Assembly (NCBI RefSeq): GCF_026262505.1
Contig: NC_067207.1
Span: forward strand, 628,252 to 692,251
Direction of reading: 5' to 3'
DNA: 64,000 nt
Source of the DNA: Trichomonas vaginalis G3
Lineage: Eukaryota; Parabasalia; Trichomonadida; Trichomonadidae
Notes under the pieces: model-generated
The model's input: the letters and a program-made list of their open reading frames with translations, nothing else
Databases searched by the model: none
What the model was told of the DNA's origin: nothing
Made by a program: the position numbers and the translations under genes
Shown here: positions 1 to 10,705 of the stretch, one piece after another
Numbering within the stretch: position 1 is the stretch's first letter
How the letters are laid out: the number at the start of each line of letters is the position of its first letter

Positions 1-2
1 TA

Positions 3-1070
3 GAAGATGGTGGAACATCAGCCACTGCATTATCACATCTAGAATACAGAACTTATTATACTGAATATATGATAGGTCAAGAATTCGGCTCTGATGGTCC
101 ATTTCCACGATTCACAGATGCAACAATGGCAATTTTATTAGATACTGGAAATTATAAAGTCAATTGGGCAAATCTGAAGCCACTAGTTTTTGGGCATCCA
201 GAATCAATTGATGGAAAACCAATTCCGGGGTTTGCTATTGATCCACCTCAATATTCATTTCATCCAAATTATTTGATAAATTATAGTGAACAAAGTAGAA
301 ATGTTGATTTTACTGGATTTGATTATAAGCATTACGGTCAAGGAATACATATGATACATGAATCACAGGTCAATTGCAGTAATGATGAATATAAGCAATA
401 TTGCATCGCAAAAGATTCTTTTTATAATCCAAAGAAACAATCATATATTAGTTCAAACATGTTTGCGGATTATCAATTGATTACAGATCCATTTCATATT
501 TGTGAAAAAGGAAAAGCAATTATTCCTGGGATTGAAAGATGTAGTGACTATACTTGCCATGGATATGAATCATTCAATTTGAAAATAAGTAAAAATGAGG
601 GAGAAATTGAAATTACATGTAATAAACAAAATGCAGGAAAAGAATTAAGTTACAAAGTAGTTTACATTGATGAAAATGGAAATGCGCATATTTTTGATAG
701 CTATTATAGATGTCCAGATCCAGAAAGATTTTGTAGAACAATGAAATTGTCATCAATGTATTTCGATAAAGATCCATTGGATCCTAATACGAAAGTTCTT
801 GAAGGCGAACCACAAGAAAAGCCAGAATGGAATTTTGATTATTCAGATCTTTATAACGAAACTGAGCAAGGAAACGAATCAGAATATATAAATCCTACAA
901 TCAAGAATAATAACAACTTCAAAAAAGGATACATAGCACTTATAGTTACTGGATCTTTAGCTATTATTACTATCATTTGTATTGTTATTTTCTTTTTGTT
1001 CGCAAAGAAACCAAATATTCCTGATTCAATGGAGAACTACTTAAATGATATAAATGAAAATAAAGAATAA
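3..1070 (+). CDS. GP63-like (leishmanolysin, M8) surface protease, C-terminal part
   Basis: The reading frame is open from base 3, so the gene starts upstream of the window and lacks its signal peptide and HEXXH motif here. The visible part begins in the stretch that carries the third zinc-ligand histidine of M8 peptidases (SHLEYRTYYTEYM). It continues with the block FTDATMAILLDTGNYKVNWA, a cysteine-rich region, and one membrane segment near the C-terminus (GYIALIVTGSLAIITIICIVI) followed by a short acidic cytoplasmic tail. Family knowledge: GP63-like proteases of trichomonads are surface zinc metalloproteases. It is the first of four tandem copies. Its CPDPERFCRTMKLSS block and the following ~35 residues are identical in protein to copies three and four. 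No break is visible in this part. Confidence 0.85.
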   Translation, partial: EDGGTSATALSHLEYRTYYTEYMIGQEFGSDGPFPRFTDATMAILLDTGNYKVNWANLKPLVFGHPESIDGKPIPGFAIDPPQYSFHPNYLINYSEQSRNVDFTGFDYKHYGQGIHMIHESQVNCSNDEYKQYCIAKDSFYNPKKQSYISSNMFADYQLITDPFHICEKGKAIIPGIERCSDYTCHGYESFNLKISKNEGEIEITCNKQNAGKELSYKVVYIDENGNAHIFDSYYRCPDPERFCRTMKLSSMYFDKDPLDPNTKVLEGEPQEKPEWNFDYSDLYNETEQGNESEYINPTIKNNNNFKKGYIALIVTGSLAIITIICIVIFFLFAKKPNIPDSMENYLNDINENKE

Positions 1071-1102
1071 AGAATAAATTTAATATAAAATTTCATATGG
1101 TA

Positions 1103-2326
1103 TTATATAATTATCATAGATGTAGCTATATATAAGAATGATAATGGAAAACCGCTGCACTGAAAAACGGTTTTACATTTTATGAAAATTTGATTTGTCA
1201 ACAAATTACAGGCTGTTATAGGGCATTCATAATTTCTATTAACTATTTCGAACCCAAGGAAAGTTGATGATGATGAAGGATATAGTTGTGAGACAATTAT
1301 TTTTACTGAGTTATTAGTCGTTATTCTTGTGTTAATCACATTATGCCAGCAGTAGTAAATATTAGTAATTGGAGAATTTTCAAAAGCATTCATGTGGATG
1401 GAATAAACTCTTGCGGGGATAGTTATTGTTTTTATATTTGTTGACGAGAAAGCTGTGTCAATACTTGATATAGATGAAGGCATAATTACAGTAGTCAGAT
1501 TTTTGCAATTTATGAACAAACCATCTGACATTTTGGTGATTAATATACAGCTTAGATCAACCGAAACTAAGTTTGGGCACTTCCTAAAGGTAAATAATTC
1601 AAGTTCTCTGATGGGAAGAGTGAATACATAATTTGTAAAAGAAGATCCGCTGAATCCTCTTGAACTTTTTATAAATTGCGTTGTCGGGCAAAGATCTGAA
1701 AATGAATTGCTAGGGAAGCCATACAAAGACTTTAAATCAGCACTATAAAGTCCTTTGTTGAAAACTTTAAAGTGGGGACTATTTGAAGTGAATTCTTCAA
1801 GATAAATACATTCAATGAATGCTCCTACTTGAATCGATACTATTGATCTTGGAATTGTTATTCTTCGCAAATTAGATCCAATGAAGCAATGAGATGGTAT
1901 TTCAACTAACGTTTCTGGAAGAATAATTTCGGAAATATTCGTATATGCAAAATGGTGCATCCCTTCAAATTTTTGGATTTTTGGAAGGCTAATATTGGCA
2001 AATTGAATAGAAGATCCTATAAATGCAAATGTTTGGAGTTTTAAAACTGATGCAGGGAACAAAATATTAGCTATTGATGAATGCTGGAAAGAATATTCCA
2101 CAATAATTTGAATTGTATCCGGTAAAGTGATACTGGTAATTTTGCATAAGCTAAATGCGTAATTGCCTATAACTTTAACGATTTTGGAGTCAATCTCTGA
2201 TGGAATTGAAATTTTCCCCGAAAATTCAGTGGGAATACATGAGTCATTTCCGTTTCCTATCTGAATGTAATTTGTATCAACTGATGAATATGATACCTCT
2301 ACATCATCAATTTGAACTGATGGCAA
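1103..2326 (-). CDS. BspA-like leucine-rich-repeat surface protein
   Basis: About 407 residues made of LRR_5-type repeats with the recurring pattern I-x-x-x-A/S-F-x-x-S/C-x-I-x-x-I-x-L-P (for example VIGNYAFSLCKITSITLPDT). This is the signature of the BspA-like family, which is hugely expanded in Trichomonas and thought to act in adhesion. A short hydrophobic stretch ends the protein (LSFLYIATSMIII), possibly a membrane anchor. The frame begins at a TTG codon. No ATG lies at the start of the conserved region and a stop lies just upstream, so the true N-terminus is either missing or starts at a non-ATG codon. The paralogue at 9241-10467 begins at exactly the same alignment point and also lacks an ATG. 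It is transcribed convergently with the upstream GP63 gene, 32 bp away. Confidence 0.8.
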   Translation of the reverse strand: MPSVQIDDVEVSYSSVDTNYIQIGNGNDSCIPTEFSGKISIPSEIDSKIVKVIGNYAFSLCKITSITLPDTIQIIVEYSFQHSSIANILFPASVLKLQTFAFIGSSIQFANISLPKIQKFEGMHHFAYTNISEIILPETLVEIPSHCFIGSNLRRITIPRSIVSIQVGAFIECIYLEEFTSNSPHFKVFNKGLYSADLKSLYGFPSNSFSDLCPTTQFIKSSRGFSGSSFTNYVFTLPIRELELFTFRKCPNLVSVDLSCILITKMSDGLFINCKNLTTVIMPSSISSIDTAFSSTNIKTITIPARVYSIHMNAFENSPITNIYYCWHNVINTRITTNNSVKIIVSQLYPSSSSTFLGFEIVNRNYECPITACNLLTNQIFIKCKTVFQCSGFPLSFLYIATSMIII

Positions 2327-2864
2327 TTTAAATTACAACGAAATCGACTTTTTCTGAATATTACAAAATCTGTTTATTAATTAAGGTTAATTAATCACTA
2401 GTTCGATATAACTATGATAATTCGACTGAAACAATTTGGACATACTCCCTCTCTCTCTCATATTAGCTCTCATATGAGGTGTTGGAACAAACTCGTTTTT
2501 TATTCCCAAAAATTTAATAAATTAAAAATTTTTGGCTGATAACTCAAATATTACTGGTATTTGGCCAACTATTGATATTTTTGTTTTTATATGTTACACA
2601 AATAGGCAAATTTATATATTTTGAAAGTAAATTTGAAATCTCTGCTAAAAGCGATATACCTCATATAGAAGCAGCTTTTGCATATATATGTATATAATAT
2701 GCATTTTGACTCTAATTATGCATGCAATGAAGTTTGATATTGAAAGTCAAAAATTTCACTCGAATTTTTTTTAATTCAATTTTGAGAGATGGTAAACATA
2801 TCAATTCTTGAATTTTGAAAAAGCATTTCACTTATTCATAATGTTCCTTTTTCTTTCCAGTATA
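2327..2864. other. AT-rich intergenic region
   Basis: No convincing gene. It holds a run of CT repeats near 2450, several A/T tracts and a fragment near 2750-2830 resembling the region upstream of the other GP63 copies (a TTTCACT motif and a long T run). It probably contains the decayed promoter of the following pseudogene. Confidence 0.4.
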
Positions 2865-4235
2865 CTATGTCATAGATGTGATTATGACGAAAGAATAAAG
2901 AATATGAACTTCCCTAAAAGGATAAAGAGAAGCAATTTATCAATGAAAGTTTCATAATTTTGGCAATCAAAGGTACAATGAATAATGCCCTGAAATTCCT
3001 TTCCAATACACTTAAAGTTCAATCTATTATTGGACCAATCAGTATTGGAGAAGAAAATGAAACAGTTGAATTCAACAATACTGATTTTGTAATAGCTGCA
3101 TCTTATCGATTTTCAAGAACTAATATTGCATCTGCTTTGTCTGTATATCTGGAGGAACAATACTCCCGTCCATATTTTGCTGTTATTTATTTTAACCCAC
3201 GAAAAACGCCAAATAAAGCAGTCAGTGAAAATGATTAGGATAATGACTTTTATTTTACAATATTATATGAAATTACACATGCGCTAGGCTTTGCATCAAA
3301 TTTATATGAAAAGTATCATCCACATGAAAATCCTGAACCATATAAGAATCCAGTGTGTCAATTTACAAATTCTCATATTTTTGCAAAGAAAATATTTGGT
3401 GTTGAAACATTTACTGGCGATCACGGAAAAACATGTCCATCAGGTATTGAATTAGAAGATGGTGAAACATCAGCTACTGCATTATCACATCTAGAATACA
3501 GAACTTATAGTACTGAGTTATGATAGGTGAAGAAGTTGGATCTCCAGTTCCATTTCTGAGATTTACAGATGCAACCCTAGCAGTGTTATTGGATACAGGT
3601 AATTACAAAGTCAATTGGGCAAATGCAAAACCATTAGTTTTTGGACACCCAGAGTCAATAAATGGAAAACCAATTTCAGGCTTTGCCATTGATCCTCCTC
3701 AATATTCTTTTCCCCAAACTATTTAGCTATTTTTGATGATCAGAATGGGAAATATGATTATACTGGATTTGATTATCAACATTATAGTATTGGAATTAGT
3801 GCGATTGAAACATCATCAGTTGATTGTGAAGATGCCAGATATAGTCAATATTGTCAAGCAAATGATTCATTTTATAACCCAAAGAAAGAGCCAATTATAA
3901 GTCAGCGTAATCTTGCCGATTATCAATTAATTACAGAACCACATCATGCATGCGAAAGAGGAAAAGCAATATTTCCGTGAATTATTTATAGAGAAAACTA
4001 CAGTGAATATAAATGCAATGGTTATGAAGCATTCGATATAAAAATCAATGCAAACAACCAGGATATTACAGTTACTTGTATTAAACAAAACGCCGGAAAG
4101 GAAAATTATTATGAACAAGTATATTTTGACGAGCAAGGAAATCAAGTTGTTTTAGACAGGCATTTCATATGTCCTGATCCTGAGAGATTTTGTAGAATAA
4201 TGAAATTGTCATCAGAGGATACTGGAAATCCATGA
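2865..4235 (+). pseudogene. GP63-like metalloprotease pseudogene
   Basis: This is a degraded copy of the flanking GP63 genes. Relative to the third copy it has a large internal deletion near 2945 (N-terminal propeptide region lost) and a second short deletion near 3360. It also has an in-frame TAG at 3235-3237 where the other copies encode Trp, and further breaks near 3520, 3725 and 3979. The active-site motif reads YEITHALG instead of HEITHALG, so the first zinc-binding histidine is replaced by Tyr. The C-terminus diverges after MKLSS and ends without the membrane segment. Open fragments at 2960-3237 and 3520-3725 are pieces of this relic, not separate genes. Confidence 0.85.
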
Positions 4236-4468
4236 AAAGTTGCTGAAAAATAATATTTTTAAGGTACATATTGCAATTTTAATTTTTTAAATGCCACAAT
4301 AATATAAAATAGTAAGCATATGTCAGAAAATTTGATATTATTTGAATTTTTTTTTCATGAAGTCATTTTTTCCATTCAATTTTTATAAGAACTGAAACGT
4401 TAACAGCACTAATTAACTATTTTACTTAATATATAAATCATTGAAATAATTAAAAATTGTTCAGAATT

Positions 4469-4474
4469 TCACTT
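4469..4474 (+). promoter_or_regulatory. Initiator (Inr) TCACTT of the third GP63 copy
   Basis: TCACTT matches the trichomonad initiator consensus TCA(+1)YWW, with the A at 4471, 16 bases before the ATG at 4487. Family knowledge: Inr elements lie within about 20 bases of start codons in Trichomonas. A second copy of the same context (GAATTTCACTTCA) lies at 6949-6959, upstream of the fourth GP63 copy. Confidence 0.6.
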
Positions 4475-4486
4475 CATTTTCTAGAA

Positions 4487-6344
4487 ATGCTTATAGTTTT
4501 TGCATTTTATTTAGCATTAAGATGCAATTATGATGATCGCATTAAGAACGCTACCATAAGGGCAGGTCATAATAGAGTGAGTTTGTCAAACAAAATATCA
4601 AGCAAATGGAAGCCTATTAGGATAACAGTTAATAATGATATTTTAGAAGGAAAAGAAGAATCTCCACTATCCTGCTATAATGTAGGTCAAATAATTGAAT
4701 ATGATGATGAAGGAGTTCACACATGTGAAGAACAAGATATTATTACGCAAAAGCAAATCACCACAATCAGGCAAACAATGGATAATGTTGTTAATTTTCT
4801 TTCTAATACTCTCAAAGTCCAATCAATTATAGGATCTATTAGATATGGAGAGGGAAATGAAGCAATCGAATTTAATAATTCAGATTTTGTTATTATGACT
4901 TCACATCGATATTCTAGTTCATTTGTTGCATCTGCAATGTCTTTAGATACAGATGATACATATTGGCGCCCCACCATTGGAATGATATACTTTAATACAA
5001 GAGATATCCCGAATGAACCTGTCAATGAAAGTGACTGGAAAAATGAATTCTTTTTTACAGTTTTACATGAAATAACGCATGCACTTGGTTTCTCAAATAA
5101 TATGTTTGAACATTATCATCCGCATGAAAACCCAGAACCATATAAAGACATTAGTTGTAAGTTAACAAAATATGGAAAAACTTTTTCTTTTCTTGTAACA
5201 CCGCATTCACATATTTTTGCAAAGAAACGTTTTGGTGTTGATGTTTTTACAGGTGATAATGGTACAAGTTGCCCATCAGGAATTGAATTGGAAGACGGAG
5301 GATCAGAAGGTACAGCAGGATCACATTTAGAAATGAGAACATATTATACTGAATATATGATTGGTATGGTAACATATTCAAATGGTCCTTTTGTGAGATT
5401 TACTGATGCAACAATGGCTGTATTACTGGATACTGGTAATTACAAAATCAATTGGGCTAATATCAAACCTTTAGTTTATGGACATCAAGAATCAATTAAT
5501 GGTAATCCAATTCCTGGCTTTGCTATTGACCCACCACAGATTACTTTTCCATCTAATTACTTAACAATAATTAATGAGGGGACTAGAATTGATTTAACTG
5601 GGTTTGATTATAGATATTACGGCTCGGGGAAAGTAATTTACCCAGAGTCTCGGGTCAATTGCAACGATGAAATATTTGTTCAATATTGTCAAGCAAAAAG
5701 ATTCATTTTATAATCCAAGGAAACAGCCATATATTTCTAACAGTTATCTTGCCGATTATCAAATTATAGAAGATCCATCTTATATTTGTGGTAAAGGAAA
5801 GGCGATTCTTCCTGGGGTTGCGTTTAATGAAAATTGCAGCGAATATATATGTAATAATTATGAATCATTCGATATGAAAATTAATGAAGAAACGACTACT
5901 ACATGCAATAAGCAGAATGCTGGAAAAGAGTCTTCATATAAACTTAAAGTTATTGACGAACAAGGAAATCAAGTTGTTTTAGACAGACATTTCATATGTC
6001 CTGATCCAGAGAGATTTTGTAGAACAATGAAATTGTCATCAATGTATTTCGATAAAGATCCATTAGATCCTAATACGAAAGTTCTTGAAGGAGAACCACA
6101 AGAAAAGCCAGAATGGAATTTTGATTATTCAGATCTTTATAACGAAACTGAACCAACAAAACAACCTTCAAAGAATAACAATAAATTGAAACCAGGATAT
6201 ATTGTACTTATTGTCATAGGATCTCTTGTTGTTATTGGTGCTGTTTTTGCAGTTATTTTCATATTATTCAAGAAGAAATCAAATATTCCAGAATCAGTCG
6301 AGAATGATCTAAACGATATTAATGAAACTAATGAAAATGAATAA
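4487..6344 (+). pseudogene. GP63-like metalloprotease with one frameshift
   Basis: Full-length domain order. There is a short hydrophobic signal sequence (MLIVFAFYLALRC), then a propeptide-like region, then the zinc site HEITHALGFSNNMFEHYH, which is intact HEXXH. The downstream histidine region is TAGSHLEMRTYYTEYM. A cysteine-rich region and one membrane segment (YIVLIVIGSLVVIGAVFAVIF) follow, then a short acidic tail. The frame breaks once near 5695, where the run in GTCAAGCAAAAAGATTC has one A more than the homologous run of the first copy; reading resumes at once in the next frame. It is either a very recent pseudogene or a sequencing error in an A run; the rest has no defect. I chose ATG 4487 rather than an upstream TTG because it follows the Inr and begins the signal peptide. 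Confidence 0.8.
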
Positions 6345-7188
6345 AAATCTTAAATAAATTATATTGTTTTGTCTATATATTCATTTCATTCGATCGAATA
6401 TTATATCATAAATATGTATTTTTCTCATTGATTTGCGGAATGATTGTTCATTAAAAGTTAATCATCCATCAACATATGGTTGTGTTGAAAAATTGATGGC
6501 AACAACAAAATTATGCCTCAAAAATTGACAAATTTACGACGATAGAATGGCAGCAAATGTATAATTGTTGGCATAAAATGGATGATAGGATGACAGATTT
6601 TTGATAATGAGATTCAGAAGTCTTTTGAATATTATTCAATTTTGAAGCATGTACGATTTTTAGCCTGACCTTATTAGGGAAAGCTGAAAAAACAAAATAA
6701 CTGCTTCAACTTTAAATCTAAGAAATATTGCTGGAAAATTATCACCATTCTATTAAAAAAGTATATTGTTGTGAAAGCATTTGAAAGAATTGCAATATTA
6801 TTTAAATGCTACAATAATATAAACTAGTAATCAGATATTAGAAAATATGCATGAAGTCATTTTTCGATTCAATTTTTTGGAGAATTGAAAAGTTAACGGC
6901 ATAAATTATCTAGTTAATTAAATATAATTCTTTGAAATACAATTCAGAATTTCACTTCAATCACAAGAGATGTATGTAATTTTTACTTTTAGAATTAAAA
7001 TGCTTTGATATTTCACTCAAAGTATGAACCAATAAATCATATTGAGTTTAAACATGAATTATTGTCCCATATTGTTCCGTCTGACAGGCAAATTGAAATG
7101 CATTCAAATTGAAGTCATTTTCTTAATACAATTTTTAATTACACTTTCAAATATTGAGGAGAATTGAATTTTTTAATTTTGCAAAAAG
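6345..7188. other. Intergenic region with GP63 flank duplications
   Basis: No gene. A promoter-like remnant (GAATTTCACTTCA at 6949-6959 followed by an ATG at 6970 that leads to a stop within 13 codons) resembles the start of the third GP63 copy. The segment from about 6980 to 7095 resembles the 3' flank of the fourth copy (about 9095-9210), sharing AAAATGCTTTGAT and TTTAAACATGAA. Confidence 0.45.
6980..7095 (+). repeat. Direct repeat of GP63 3' flanking DNA
   Basis: Aligns by eye with about 9095-9210, sharing AAAATGCTTTGAT, a TCAAAGT core, TTTAAACATGAA and TTGTCTGA-like words at matching spacing. It marks the unit of tandem duplication that built the GP63 cluster: gene plus its downstream flank. 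Confidence 0.45.
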
Positions 7189-9068
7189 ATGTCCCTAGTT
7201 TTGACTACTATTTTGGCTTATAGATGCAACTATGCTGAGAGGATGAAAAACTTTAAAAATACTGGTAAGAGAATTGGTTTAGTTAATAAAATTTCTTCAA
7301 AATGGAGACCAATAAGAATCACACTTAATTATGATATTATAGAAGGAAAAGAATACGATCCCATGTCCTGTAAAAGGGTTGGACAACAAATTAACGATCC
7401 ATATGAAGGAAATATAATCTGTGAAGAGCAAGATATTATCAATAAAAAACAAATTTTGGCAATCAAAGGCACAATAAATAATGTAGTAAGGTTCTTAACG
7501 AATGCAGTAAAAGTTCAATCTCTTTTGGAACCAATTATAACTGAATATAATAATGTAACGCGCATATACAACGATACTGATTTTGTAATTAATGTATCGT
7601 ACAAATTTTCCCATACTTTTGCTGCTGCAGCAACAGTTGATCAAATTGATGAAATTTATAGTCGCCCTATTATTGGAATGATCTACTTTAATCCAAGAGA
7701 AACTCCAAATGAAGTTGTAAATAAAAATGATTGGAATAATGGATTATTTTATACAGTTCTACATGAAATTACACATGCTCTGGGTTTCTCAAGTAATTTA
7801 TATGAATTTTATCACCCTCATGAAAACCCAGAGACATATAAGAATATAACTTGCTAAATATCAAAATACGGGATAACATATACATTCCTTATCACTCCCC
7901 ATGCTCATATATTTGCAAAGAAGAGATTTGGAGTCGAAACATTTATTGGGGATAATGGAACGAGTTGTCCATCAGGTATTGAATTAGAAGATGGAGGTTC
8001 AGTAGGAACAGCAGGATCTCATTTAGAATACAGAACATTTAATACTGAATATATGGTTGGTTCAGTTATTGAGTATCCTGTTCCATTTTCTCGATTCACT
8101 GATGCAACAATGGCAATTTTGTTAGATACTGGAAACTATAAAGTAATTGGGCAAATCTGAAGCCTTTAGTTTTTGGACACCCAGAATCAATTGATGGCAA
8201 ACCAATTCCAGGATTGCCATTGATCCACCACAATATTCATTTCTACCAAACTATTTAATAAGATATAAAGAAAACGAAGGAAAAGATGATTATACGGGAT
8301 TTGACTATCAACATTATAGTTTGTTGAATCATGTTTTTCCAACAACAATAATTGACTGCGAAGATGATATGTTTGCTGAGTATTGTAAATTAAAGGACAC
8401 ATTTTATAATCCCAAGAAAAAAGAATATATCGGGAAAAATGAACTTGCAGACTATCAAATGATCATAGATCCAAACTATGTTTGTGAAAAAGGAAAGGTA
8501 GTTCTTCCAGGAATAACAATAATGGAAAATTGCAGCGAATTCGTTTGTCATGATTATACATCGTTTGATATTAAAATCAAAACATACAATGAAGAAATTA
8601 ATTTCACCTGCACTAAAGAAAATGCAGGACAACCATTATATTATCTGCAAAAAAACAATCGATTCATCAGGAAATGAAATTATTTATTATAGGCATTTCA
8701 CATGTCCTGATCCAGAGAGATTTTGTAGAACAATGAAATTGTCATCAATGTATTTCGATAAAGATCCATTAGATCCTAATACGAAAGTTCTTGAAGGAGA
8801 ACCACAAGAAAAGCCAGAATGGAATTTTGATTATTCAGATCTTTATAATGAAACTGAAACTGAAAATAATACGGAACCTACCAAGCATCCAACACAAAAT
8901 AACAATAAATTAAGGTCAATATATATTGCACTAATTGTTATCGGATCTCTTGCTATTAATGTCATAATTTGCACTGTTGTATTCGTTGTTTTTAGAAAGA
9001 AATCAAATGATGCTGATTCGGATCGAAATCTGATATTCTTAAATGAAATTAATCCAAATGATAAGTAA
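7189..9068 (+). pseudogene. GP63-like metalloprotease pseudogene
   Basis: Starts with a short hydrophobic leader (MSLVLTTILAYRC) and keeps an intact zinc motif HEITHALGFSSNLYEFYH. It is broken by an in-frame TAA at 7855-7857, where the third copy has Lys. A base is missing near 8143 (AAAGTAATTGGGC against AAAGTCAATTGGGC in the first copy), another break lies near 8211, and a third near 8650. After each break the homologous protein resumes in another frame, through the conserved CPDPERFCRTMKLSS block and the C-terminal membrane segment (YIALIVIGSLAINVIICTVVF). Between the last cysteines and the membrane segment its DNA is almost identical to the third copy, pointing to gene conversion. Confidence 0.85.
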
Positions 9069-9240
9069 ACATCTAAATTAAGCAATGTAAACTTTTTATT
9101 TTTTGACTTAAAATGCTTTGATAATTTAATCAAAGTGTTAACCGTTCAAAATTGTTGAATTTAAACATGAAGTCTTGTTCCAAATTCAAAATGAATCCTT
9201 TGTCTGATTATTGTAAATTTTCAAAAGGGATTCTCAATAA

Positions 9241-10467
9241 TTATTTATTTATAATGAATGTAACTAAATATAATAATGCTGAAAAATACATTCTAAATTG
9301 ATATTCTGATGGGCATTTCATAAAGAGTTGATCTGTCATTAAAATACAAGGTGTAACAGAGCATTCATATTTTCGGTTTACAATGTTAAATCCAAGAAAT
9401 GTCGATGATGATGAAGGGTATAAACGTGAAACAATTATTGACACTTCATTTTCGGTCGATATTGCAGAGTTAATTGTATTAACACCACAATAATATATAT
9501 TAGTAATTGAACAATTATTAAATGCGTTTTTTTCAACTGATGATACGCCTGCAGGGATAACTAATTCATCCAAGTTTGTTTCTGTAAAAGATAACTCACT
9601 AATACTTGTGATAAAAGGAGGCATAATTATTGTGGTTAATTTATTGCACCTTGCAAACAAACAATATGAAATTTTTGTAATTAATGTGCAGCTGAGGTCA
9701 ACTGAAATTAAGTTAGGACACCTTCGAAAGGAATGTTCTTCCATCTCGCGAATAGGAAGAGTAAATGTATAGTTTATGAATGAGCAGCCGCTAAGTCCTC
9801 TTGCATTCTTGATGTACTGTGTAGTTGGACAAAGATCGGAAAAACAATTGCTCGGAAAACAATATAATGACTTAAAATCAGAGCTGTAAAGTCCCTTATT
9901 GAATACTTTGAAAAATGGACTATTTGATTTGAATTCTTCAAGATAAATACACTCACTAAAGGCTCCTTCATGTATATATATTGTTGATCTAGGTATTGTT
10001 ATTATTCTGAGATTTGATCGAAAGAAGCAATGTACAGGAATTTCAACTAATGATTCAGGAAGAGTTATCTCGACTATATTTGAGTAGCCGAAATGAAAAA
10101 TACCTTCAAATTTTTGTATTCTTAGGTTGCTGATATTTACAAATTCGAATCGGGTATGAAAAAACGCATAGTTCTGTATTCTTGATACAGATGATGGCAA
10201 TGAAATATTGATAATATTTGATAATTGGAAAGAATAATTTCCAAGGATTTGAATCGTTTCGGGTAAGTTGATACCGATTAAGCTACATTGAGAAAATGCA
10301 TAGCTACCAATAACTGTAACTGGTTTGGAGTCAAGGTATGATGGAATAGTAATTGTTCCTGAAAAATCTTTTGAGATGCATGGATTAAATCCATCCCCTA
10401 TTTGAATAGAATTCGATTCATATGGTATATAAGTTACTTCAACTCCATCAATTGGAGTTGTTGGCAA
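9241..10467 (-). CDS. BspA-like leucine-rich-repeat surface protein
   Basis: About 408 residues of LRR_5-type repeats (for example VIGSYAFSQCSLIGINLPET), closely related along its whole length to the gene at 1103-2326, including the YYCG/YYCW cysteine region and the C-terminal hydrophobic stretch (FSALLYLVTFIINK). As in the paralogue, the frame opens at a TTG with a stop three codons upstream and no ATG, so the N-terminus is uncertain. The pair GP63 copy followed by a convergent BspA gene occurs twice in this cluster, which suggests the two genes were duplicated together. Confidence 0.8.
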   Translation of the reverse strand: MPTTPIDGVEVTYIPYESNSIQIGDGFNPCISKDFSGTITIPSYLDSKPVTVIGSYAFSQCSLIGINLPETIQILGNYSFQLSNIINISLPSSVSRIQNYAFFHTRFEFVNISNLRIQKFEGIFHFGYSNIVEITLPESLVEIPVHCFFRSNLRIITIPRSTIYIHEGAFSECIYLEEFKSNSPFFKVFNKGLYSSDFKSLYCFPSNCFSDLCPTTQYIKNARGLSGCSFINYTFTLPIREMEEHSFRRCPNLISVDLSCTLITKISYCLFARCNKLTTIIMPPFITSISELSFTETNLDELVIPAGVSSVEKNAFNNCSITNIYYCGVNTINSAISTENEVSIIVSRLYPSSSSTFLGFNIVNRKYECSVTPCILMTDQLFMKCPSEYQFRMYFSALLYLVTFIINK

Positions 10468-10705
10468 ATTTATTTAATTTGTTCCAATTTTTATTGAATT
10501 TTACTCAATAAGGTTAAAATATAAAAACTGATCAGAATCAATAAATGTAATCAATATAATATAATATTTCAGATTGAAGAATCACCGTTCTTCACGACTG
10601 TAATATATGTATTTAATATTATTGAATAACATTATTGGAAGCAATAAAAGTAAACAATATAATATAATATTTAAGATAAAAACAAAATAAAAATATAAAA
10701 TTAGA

